This document shows, one piece after another, positions 57,618 through 64,000 of a stretch of DNA of 64,000 bases. Positions within the stretch are counted from its first letter, which is position 1. Each line of letters opens with the position of its first letter. Position numbers and translations under genes: made by a program. The stretch is taken from assembly GCF_900142535.1 (NCBI RefSeq), contig NZ_FRBE01000002.1:1-64000 (forward strand). The letters run 5' to 3'. Origin of the DNA: Fibrobacter sp. UWEL. Its GTDB lineage: Bacteria > Fibrobacterota > Fibrobacteria > Fibrobacterales > Fibrobacteraceae. The notes beneath the pieces were generated by a model, which was not told the DNA's origin, made no database searches, and saw only the letters and a program-made list of their open reading frames with translations.

Positions 57618-58274
57618 TTACTTAGACTTCTTAGCCTTTGCAGCCGGCTTCTTGGCCGGAGCCTTCTTTGCCTTAGGAGCAGAAGCCTTGCAGAAGTCAA
57701 CGTATGCCTTCAGCACGTCGCAGAACACTTCGTCCGGAGTATTGTCGCCAACGATGTGAGAGATGATCTTCTTGTTGTACTTGGAAAGAACCTTAGCGGT
57801 GGATTCCTTGTAAACCTTCAGACGGTTCTTGATGACGTTTTCATCAGCGTCGTCCTTACGGCCTTCGATCTTGGCGCGGTTCAGGAGGCGAGCAACGATG
57901 GTAGCTTCGTCCTTAATGTCCAGAACGAAGATGTGCTTCACGTCAACGATGGATTCGATGAGCTTCACCTGTTCAACGGTACGAGGAATGCCGTCCAGAA
58001 GGAGGGTGTCCTTTTCCGGATTCAGCTTGTTGGTGTTCACGAGACCTTCAACATAGCGGCCGAAGATTTCGACGGTAGCTTCGTTAGGAACCAGGAGGCC
58101 CTTGCTGGAATAGGAAGCCAGGAGCTTGCCAGATTCGCTGGAGGGAGCGATGCCGCGGAAGATGTCACCAGTGGAGAGGTGCTTCAGAGAAGTAGTAGCA
58201 GCGAGCTTAGCGCCCACAGTGCCCTTACCGGAACCCGGTGCACCGAAGATAAGAACGGCAGAAATCTTTGCCAT
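57618..58274 (-). CDS. adk: Adenylate kinase with basic C-terminal tail
   Basis: Adk balances AMP, ADP and ATP. LIFGAPGSGKGTVGAKL (P-loop) is at the N terminus, HLSTGDIFRG, LLDGIPRTVEQV and the lid segment near IEGRKDDADENV follow. The lid lacks the four Cys zinc site of some relatives. The last 25 residues (SAPKAKKAPAKKPAAKAKKSK) are an unusual Lys/Ala/Pro extension like the H1-type tail at 31178. The tail may bind nucleic acid or membranes; that is inference. Confidence 0.92.
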   Translation of the reverse strand: MAKISAVLIFGAPGSGKGTVGAKLAATTSLKHLSTGDIFRGIAPSSESGKLLASYSSKGLLVPNEATVEIFGRYVEGLVNTNKLNPEKDTLLLDGIPRTVEQVKLIESIVDVKHIFVLDIKDEATIVARLLNRAKIEGRKDDADENVIKNRLKVYKESTAKVLSKYNKKIISHIVGDNTPDEVFCDVLKAYVDFCKASAPKAKKAPAKKPAAKAKKSK

Positions 58275-58331
58275 GATGTTGTCCTTTGGTTGATAGGTTA
58301 ATTTTTCAAGCGCAATTATAGAAAAGTTATT

Positions 58332-60866
58332 CTAGCTGGGCAATGCCTCGGAGGTGAACTTCAGCTTCCCATCCACAACATCCAGAGTAATGGTAGAGAA
58401 GTCCTTGTAGATTCCAAGAAGCAGGCCTTCAGCGATTTCGTCTTCGATCAGCTGTTGGATAGAGCGGCGAATGGGGCGAGCACCCAGTGCGGAATCGTAA
58501 TTGTGGCTCACCACAAATTCCTTTGCGGCCTGGGAAACTTCCAGGAGGATACCTCTTTCAGAAAGATTCTTCTGGAGGAAGGTCAGCTGAATGTCCACTA
58601 CGGAGCTCAAATCAGACTTGGTGAGAGGACGGAATACGATTTGTTCGTCAATACGGTTCAGGAATTCCGGAGAGAACACGCGCTTGGTTTCTTCGCGGAT
58701 TGCCGTTTCCATACGTTCGTAATCGTCGGTCTCCCCCATCTTGGTGAAGCCCATGCCGGAGCTATGACGGACTTCGCGAGCACCTGCATTACTAGTCATG
58801 ATAATGATGGTGTTCTTGAAGTTGATCTTACGACCATAACTATCCGTAAGGATACCGTCGTCCAGAATCTGCAGGAGCAGATTGTACACGTCGGGATGAG
58901 CCTTCTCGATTTCATCCAGAAGGACCACGCAGTAGGGGCGCTTGCGCACCTTTTCGGAAAGCTGTCCACCGCTATCCTCAAAACCTACGTATCCCGGAGG
59001 CGCACCAATCAAGCGGCTAATGCTGTGCTTTTCCATATACTCGCTCATGTCGATACGAATCATGGAGTCTTCGCTACCAAACAGGGAAAGGCTCAGGACC
59101 TTTGCAAGTTCAGTCTTACCCACGCCCGTGGGGCCCAGGAACAGGAAGCTGCCCATGGGACGCTTCGTATCGCGAATACCGGCGCGGGTACGGCGAATAG
59201 CCTTGACAACAGCATCCACCGCCTGATCCTGACCGATCACGCGTTCCTTAATTTCGTTACCCAGCTTGAGAAGTTTCTGGGCTTCTTCACCAGCGAGACG
59301 GCTCACAGGAATGCCCGTCATCTTGCTGATGCAATCACGAATTTCATTTTCGTCAACTACCGGAAGTTCTGCAGCGTCTTCCTTATTCAAGGTTTCGCGA
59401 CGTTCTGCAATCTGAGCCGTGAGGGCTTCGATCTTGTCACGAAGTGCGGCAGCAGATTCATACTGCTGTTCAGCAATGGCTTCTTCCTTCTGCTGCATGG
59501 CCTGAGCAAGTTCGTCTTCCATAGCCTTCAGGTCTTCCGGAGTGCGAATGGAATTCAGTCGGACACGAGCGCCTGCTTCATCCAGCACATCGATGGCCTT
59601 ATCCGGAAGGAAGCGTTCAGAAATATAACGTTCCGCCAGGCTGACGGAAGCGCGGATAGCTTCCGGAGTGTAACGCACCTTATGGTGCTGTTCATACTTG
59701 GCGCGCAAGCCTTCCAGAATGCGGATCGATTCTTCGGAAGACGGCGGGTTTACTACGATGGTCTGGAAGCGTCTATCCAGGGCGGCATCCTTCTCGATAT
59801 ACTTGCGGTATTCGTCCAGAGTGGTAGCGCCAATGCACTGCAGTTCCCCGCGGGCCAGAGCCGGCTTGAAAATGTTGGAAGCATCCAGACTACCTTCAGA
59901 ACCGCCAGCCCCTACGATGGTATGAAGTTCATCGATGAATAGGATGACGGAATTGTCCACGCGCTGAAGTTCCATAATGAGGCCCTTCACGCGTTCTTCA
60001 AACTGACCGCGGTACTTTGTTCCAGCGACCATAGCAGCCACATCCAGACTGACCACGCGCTTGTTAGCCAACAGTTCGGGGATCTTCTTCTGAGCAATCT
60101 TGAGGGCAAGACCTTCAATAATAGCGGTCTTACCTACCCCCGGTTCACCAATCAACGCTGGATTATTCTTCTTGCGGCGGCAAAGAATCTGAATCAGTCG
60201 TTCAATTTCCTGTTCACGGCCGATAATGGGGTCCAGTTTTCCCTGGCGAGCCATAGCAGTCAAATCACGTCCGAAATGTTCCAGAATCGGAGTCTTGGAG
60301 CGGGACTGTGCGCGAGCCTGCTGACGAGTTTCACCAACACGAGGTGCGCCCTCGCCCATTTTTTCAGCACCTTCACCCGCTTCGCCAGGCACCTGTTCAT
60401 CAGTCACTTCCCGCTTAATCAGGGCCAAAGCCTGCTGGAAGTTTTCAAATGTCACACCGAAAGTGGACAAGGTACCTGCGGCAGGAGTATCGCTCTTCTG
60501 GAGAATGGCCAGCATCAAATGTTCAGGACCAATATACTGGTCGTCTTCGTCCTTGGCAATTTTAGCCGCATTAAAAAGCGCCGCCTTACAGGTTGCCGTA
60601 AAGGAGAGCAAGGAACCATGAGCATCGCCCACAGTCATAATGCCGCCATTGGAGGAAAGAGAACGCTGGACCGTTTCGCCCAGATCATTCAGGTTCACCT
60701 TAAGATACTTCAAGGTTTCTGCAGCGAAACCAGAATCTTCGCGAACCAGCCCCAAGAGTAAATGCTCCGTGCTGATACTATCACTGCCTAAGTTGCGGGC
60801 AGCCATACGGGCCGCCTGCAGGACAGCCTTAGCCTTCTTCGAAAAAATACCATTAATATCGGACAT
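58332..60866 (-). CDS. clpC: ATP-dependent protease ATPase subunit ClpC
   Basis: The 844-residue chaperone unfolds proteins for ClpP. Two Clp-N repeats occupy residues about 1-150. AAA-1 has [15 protein letters not shown] near residue 225, the middle UVR-type linker [31 protein letters not shown] near residue 430, and AAA-2 [14 protein letters not shown] near residue 580. This layout matches ClpC rather than ClpA or ClpB. No McsB partner is visible in the window. Confidence 0.95.
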   Translation of the reverse strand: MSDINGIFSKKAKAVLQAARMAARNLGSDSISTEHLLLGLVREDSGFAAETLKYLKVNLNDLGETVQRSLSSNGGIMTVGDAHGSLLSFTATCKAALFNAAKIAKDEDDQYIGPEHLMLAILQKSDTPAAGTLSTFGVTFENFQQALALIKREVTDEQVPGEAGEGAEKMGEGAPRVGETRQQARAQSRSKTPILEHFGRDLTAMARQGKLDPIIGREQEIERLIQILCRRKKNNPALIGEPGVGKTAIIEGLALKIAQKKIPELLANKRVVSLDVAAMVAGTKYRGQFEERVKGLIMELQRVDNSVILFIDELHTIVGAGGSEGSLDASNIFKPALARGELQCIGATTLDEYRKYIEKDAALDRRFQTIVVNPPSSEESIRILEGLRAKYEQHHKVRYTPEAIRASVSLAERYISERFLPDKAIDVLDEAGARVRLNSIRTPEDLKAMEDELAQAMQQKEEAIAEQQYESAAALRDKIEALTAQIAERRETLNKEDAAELPVVDENEIRDCISKMTGIPVSRLAGEEAQKLLKLGNEIKERVIGQDQAVDAVVKAIRRTRAGIRDTKRPMGSFLFLGPTGVGKTELAKVLSLSLFGSEDSMIRIDMSEYMEKHSISRLIGAPPGYVGFEDSGGQLSEKVRKRPYCVVLLDEIEKAHPDVYNLLLQILDDGILTDSYGRKINFKNTIIIMTSNAGAREVRHSSGMGFTKMGETDDYERMETAIREETKRVFSPEFLNRIDEQIVFRPLTKSDLSSVVDIQLTFLQKNLSERGILLEVSQAAKEFVVSHNYDSALGARPIRRSIQQLIEDEIAEGLLLGIYKDFSTITLDVVDGKLKFTSEALPS

Positions 60867-60919
60867 GTCTTACCTTATCGTTTCAGTATTTATCGCAACT
60901 AATTTCAAATTCGTAAAAT

Positions 60920-61603
60920 CTATTCAATCGACTGGATGACGCCACCGTGCATGACCACTCGACGTTTGGCAAAACTAGCCAGTTTTTCGTCGTGAGTGAC
61001 AATGAGGAAAGCCTGGTTAAACTTTTCATTCAGTTCCCCGAACAGTTCGTTCAACCTTGCCGAATTTTCTTCGTCCAGGTTACCGCTAGGTTCATCTGCC
61101 AAAACCAGGTCCGGCTTATTCATGAGCGCACGGGCAATGGCAATACGCTGACGTTCGCCACCGGAAAGTTCACGAGGCAAGTGCTTCAGGCGTTCCTTCA
61201 GGCCAACGGTTTCCAAAAGCATTTCCGCACGTTCGCGACATTCCTTTTCAGAAGTTCCCAGAATTCGACCAGGAACACAGACATTTTCCAACGCCGTAAA
61301 CTCGCTAAGCAAGTGATGGAACTGGAACACAAAACCCACCTGAACACGATGGTACATATCACGTTCCAGACTGCTGAACTTGGACAAAGGCTTGCCCTTG
61401 AAAAGAATTTCACCGGAGGATGGAGTATCCAGCATTCCAACAAGATTCAGGAAGGTGGACTTACCAGAACCGGAGGAACCTGTAAGAGCCACCAGTTCTC
61501 CTTCATTCATGGAGAAATTCACACCCTTCAGGATTTCCAGCTTTTCGCCAGTTTCACTAAAGACGCGTCGCAGATCTCGGGTTTCTAACAAGATATTACT
61601 CAT
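60920..61603 (-). CDS. lolD: Lipoprotein-releasing ABC transporter ATP-binding protein LolD
   Basis: From ATG 61603, which overlaps the end of the permease gene, the 227-residue ATPase has GSSGSGKSTFLNLVG (Walker A), LSGGERQRIAIARAL (signature) and LVLADEPSGNLDEENS (Walker B). EKLEILKGVNFSMNEGE is typical of LolD. A longer ORF start at 61690 would run far into the permease gene. With LolC/E it extracts lipoproteins from the inner membrane to LolA. Gene order permease then ATPase is coupled. Confidence 0.92.
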   Translation of the reverse strand: MSNILLETRDLRRVFSETGEKLEILKGVNFSMNEGELVALTGSSGSGKSTFLNLVGMLDTPSSGEILFKGKPLSKFSSLERDMYHRVQVGFVFQFHHLLSEFTALENVCVPGRILGTSEKECRERAEMLLETVGLKERLKHLPRELSGGERQRIAIARALMNKPDLVLADEPSGNLDEENSARLNELFGELNEKFNQAFLIVTHDEKLASFAKRRVVMHGGVIQSIE

Positions 61604-62843
61604 GACGAATCGCTCCCACAGGATCAAGTCTGCTGGCTTTCCAGGCAGGAAGAATGGTGGCAGCAACGCAAAGAGCAATGCCAATGACAAAAATCAGAAC
61701 CACGTCAATCAAATGCACAGAAATGGGGAAATAGGGAATCACGTAAACGTCACCCGGCAGCTTGATGAAGTGATAGGCTTCCTGCAACTTGCAAAGAACA
61801 AGACCGATCGTTCCACCCACAATGGTTCCGCCCACGCCAATGAAACTTCCCATCAGCATGAACACTCGCATGATGCCAGCCTTGCTAAAGCCCATGCTAC
61901 GAAGGATACCAATTTCCTTAGTCTTATCGATGACCACCATGATCAGGGAACTGATGATGTTAAATGCAGCCACCAGAATAATCAAGCAGATTACCGCTGC
62001 CACAATGAACTTTTCATAGTTCATCCATTTCAAGAGAGTGGAATTCTTTGTCTTCCAGTCAGTAGCATAGTAGGGATAACCTAACCAGGAACCCAAGCTA
62101 TCCACCACTTCACCAGCAATCCAGTGGTCCGTCAGGCGGAACTGGACACCAGTTACAGCATCGCCAATACCCAGCAGTTTCTGTAATTCAGGAATTCCAA
62201 TGTACGCCAAATTTCCATCATACTCGTACGTACCCGTCTCAAAGATACCGCTGACAACGCACATGAGCATCTTGGGGCCACCGCCGGCCACAACCGCATC
62301 GGGGCTCTGGAACGTCTGAAGAACAAGCTTATCGCCAACAACCACACGAAGTCTGTTTGCAAGACCGGAGCCCAGGATAATGCCCGGACGGAGCTTGCCG
62401 CTCAAGTCTTCCAGACTGTCAATGGAGTAGTTACCCCACTTGATGTACTTGTGGATGTCCGTTACCGTCTTGGCAGATTCAGTCTCGATACCGTAAATGA
62501 CAATGCCGTCGTTTACCTTCTTGGAGCTGATGCCCACCTTATACACCAGGAAAGGAGACGCACCCGTCACACGAGGTTCACGAGCACGGACTTCCTTCAT
62601 CAGGCTGTCGTAGGGAGCGATTGCTTCCCCATTGTAGGACATAATATCGAAGTGAGCATCCTTGCCAATCATCTGGGCAGTGACTTCTTCTTCGAAACCA
62701 TTTACAGCAGCAAGAGCCACCACCAGCGCAAAAACGCCGATGGAAACGCCCAGCATACTGAAAACGCCAATAAGAGAAACAAAGAGGCTCTTACGCTGAG
62801 CCCCCAAGTATCTCCAGGCAATAAGCCATTCAAGTTTCTTCAT
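61596..62843 (-). CDS. lolC: Lipoprotein-releasing ABC transporter permease (LolC/LolE)
   Basis: The 415-residue permease has an N-terminal transmembrane segment after WLIAWRYLGAQRKSLFVSLIGVFSMLGVSIGVFALVVALAAVNGF. A large periplasmic MacB-type domain of about 200 residues follows, then three C-terminal segments including VAAVICLIILVAAFNIISSLIMVV. The motif KTKEIGILRSMGFSKAGIMRVFMLMG is typical. As only one permease gene is seen, the transporter may be a homodimer (LolF-like), which fits lineages outside gamma-proteobacteria. Confidence 0.92.
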   Translation of the reverse strand: MKKLEWLIAWRYLGAQRKSLFVSLIGVFSMLGVSIGVFALVVALAAVNGFEEEVTAQMIGKDAHFDIMSYNGEAIAPYDSLMKEVRAREPRVTGASPFLVYKVGISSKKVNDGIVIYGIETESAKTVTDIHKYIKWGNYSIDSLEDLSGKLRPGIILGSGLANRLRVVVGDKLVLQTFQSPDAVVAGGGPKMLMCVVSGIFETGTYEYDGNLAYIGIPELQKLLGIGDAVTGVQFRLTDHWIAGEVVDSLGSWLGYPYYATDWKTKNSTLLKWMNYEKFIVAAVICLIILVAAFNIISSLIMVVIDKTKEIGILRSMGFSKAGIMRVFMLMGSFIGVGGTIVGGTIGLVLCKLQEAYHFIKLPGDVYVIPYFPISVHLIDVVLIFVIGIALCVAATILPAWKASRLDPVGAIRHE

Positions 62844-62943
62844 ACACAGTTACGAGAGACAAGTTACGAGATACGAGATATGAATTATGAATTAGGAGTT
62901 AAGAGAAAAACTCAGCTCTGATAATTCATAATTCATCACTGAT
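62844..62943. repeat. Repeat-rich intergenic sequence before lolC
   Basis: This gap between lysS and the permease contains TTACGAG- and GAATTATGAATTA-type repeats. A 16-bp stretch AGTTACGAGATACGAG (62862-62877) is identical to part of the tandem repeat at 45298-45313. It carries no gene; part of it may be the lolC promoter. Confidence 0.65.
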
Positions 62944-64000
62944 TTACACTTCGGGCTTCATCAGCGGGAAGAGTTGCACGTCGCGGATGGTTTCCTGATT
63001 GGTCAAGAGCATGATCATACGGTCGATACCGAAGCCCACACCACCGGTAGGAGGCAGACCAGATTCGATAGCGTGCAGGAAGTTTTCGTCCATGGGGTGA
63101 GTTTCGCCTTCACCACCGCGGCCACGACGGACCTGGTCTTCCAGGAGTTCGCGCTGACGGATGGGGTCATTCAATTCGGTATAGGCGTTGCCCAGTTCCC
63201 AGCCGTTTGCGTACGGTTCAAACTGTTCGATGAGGCCTTCCTGGGTACGGTGCTTCTTGCAAAGCGGAGTAGATTCGGTAGGCATGTCGATAATGAAGGT
63301 AGGCTGGATCAGCTGTTCTTCAACAGTCAGTTCAAACAATTCCAGAATACCACGACCACGGCTGAATTCGCCATCCAGATGGCCACCCAGTTCATCGATC
63401 TTAGCCTGGATCTGTTCGTCGGACAGGTCATCCACCTTGATGCCGCCGAACTTTTCGATAGCACCCTTCATGGTGTAACGGGGCCACGGAGCCTTAAAGT
63501 CGATTTCCTTGCCCTGAGTCATGATCTTGGTGGTGCCGTTTGCAGCGATACAGGCGCGTTCGTAGATGTTTTCGAAGTGAACCATCATATCATTGTAGTC
63601 TGCATAGGCTTCGTAGAATTCCAGACCGGTGAATTCCGGGCTATGGGTACGGTCCATACCTTCGTTACGGAAGTTCTTGGAGAATTCAAAAACCTTTTCC
63701 ATACCGCCCACAATGCAGCGCTTCAGGTAAAGTTCCGGAGCAACGCGCATGTAGAGGGTCATGTCGCAAGCGTTATGGTGAGTGGTAAACGGACGAGCGT
63801 TTGCACCGCCATAAATGGGCTGCAGAGTCGGGGTTTCCACTTCGATGTAGCCCTTTTCGATGAGGTATTCACGAATGGACTGCATGATCTTGGAACGCTT
63901 GATAAATACTTCCTTCACGTCGTCGTTCAGGGCCATGTCCACATAACGCTGACGGTAGCGGGTATCCACGTCGGCAAATTCGTTGAAAACAACCTTGTTG
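62944..64000 (-). CDS. lysS: Lysyl-tRNA synthetase, class II (partial)
   Basis: The open frame runs past the right window edge, so the N-terminal OB-fold anticodon domain is missing. The catalytic part shows RYRQRYVDMA, FIKRSKIMQSIREYL, MYLRVAPELYLKRCIVGG-type motif 1/2 region (ELYLKR), VFEFSKNFRNEGMD (motif 2) and GVGFGIDRMIMLLT (motif 3). It ends at TAA 62944 with VQLFPLMKPEV, as in LysS. It charges tRNA-Lys. Confidence 0.95.
   Translation of the reverse strand, partial: NKVVFNEFADVDTRYRQRYVDMALNDDVKEVFIKRSKIMQSIREYLIEKGYIEVETPTLQPIYGGANARPFTTHHNACDMTLYMRVAPELYLKRCIVGGMEKVFEFSKNFRNEGMDRTHSPEFTGLEFYEAYADYNDMMVHFENIYERACIAANGTTKIMTQGKEIDFKAPWPRYTMKGAIEKFGGIKVDDLSDEQIQAKIDELGGHLDGEFSRGRGILELFELTVEEQLIQPTFIIDMPTESTPLCKKHRTQEGLIEQFEPYANGWELGNAYTELNDPIRQRELLEDQVRRGRGGEGETHPMDENFLHAIESGLPPTGGVGFGIDRMIMLLTNQETIRDVQLFPLMKPEV

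Overview
The window looks like a chromosome segment of a Fibrobacter-type bacterium (Fibrobacterota). The clearest pointer is the promoter of lexA (30069-30103), which carries a 14-bp site of the form TGCNCN4GTGCA, the SOS box reported for Fibrobacter succinogenes. The gene set agrees: split Lol machinery, ClpC, citramalate synthase, Lys/Ala-rich basic proteins, and many short palindromic intergenic repeats. The taxonomic call is inference from memory, not from a database search.

Positions 1 to about 20,400 are the right-hand part of an integrated phage or phage-derived element, bounded on the right by a tyrosine integrase (19291-20379). The left boundary lies outside the window. From left to right it holds: two small minus-strand genes; a tightly overlapped plus-strand operon (494-3797) encoding a ParB-fold protein, a DpdA-like DNA guanine transglycosylase, and QueC, QueE, QueD and FolE; an isolated minus-strand tail-completion-like gene; and a packaging block (Nu1-like HTH, small terminase, large terminase, portal, and an 884-residue minor head protein with a C-terminal effector-like domain). 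A cargo region follows on the minus strand: an EndoU toxin with a putative immunity protein and a DUF4417 gene, a lipoprotein with a HExxH protein, and a PIN toxin with an XRE-ImmA regulator. Two structured plus-strand RNA-like elements with strong terminators sit between the cargo cassettes. The early region (15599-19109) has many small genes, including SpoVG, DUF3846 and DUF4314 relatives. No major capsid, tail or lysis gene is visible here.

The main discovery candidate is the 494-3797 operon. It contains every enzyme needed to go from GTP to preQ0 (FolE, QueD, QueE, QueC) plus a TGT-fold DpdA to place the base into DNA, and an associated ParB-like protein. It is therefore predicted to be a phage 7-deazaguanine DNA hypermodification system that shields the phage genome from restriction. 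It is oriented opposite to the flanking minus-strand genes, so it may be a mobile cargo module.

From 20538 onward the sequence is ordinary host chromosome: gatB; a PIN toxin-like gene; secreted and outer-membrane proteins; TatD nucleases; mfd and lexA in divergent orientation around the SOS box; a histone H1-like zinc-ribbon protein; cyclophilin; lepA with signal peptidase I; a DUF2062-DUF1015 fusion; greB; c-di-GMP enzymes; tRNA-Glu(CTC); ppiD; nadB; a Ser/Thr kinase; cvpA; an MTA/SAH-type deaminase; a VWA/metallopeptidase-like protein; hisD and cimA; a Wzc-type BY-kinase; adk; clpC; lolD and lolC/E; and the 3' part of lysS at the right edge. Host operons are short and often separated by clear intrinsic terminators.
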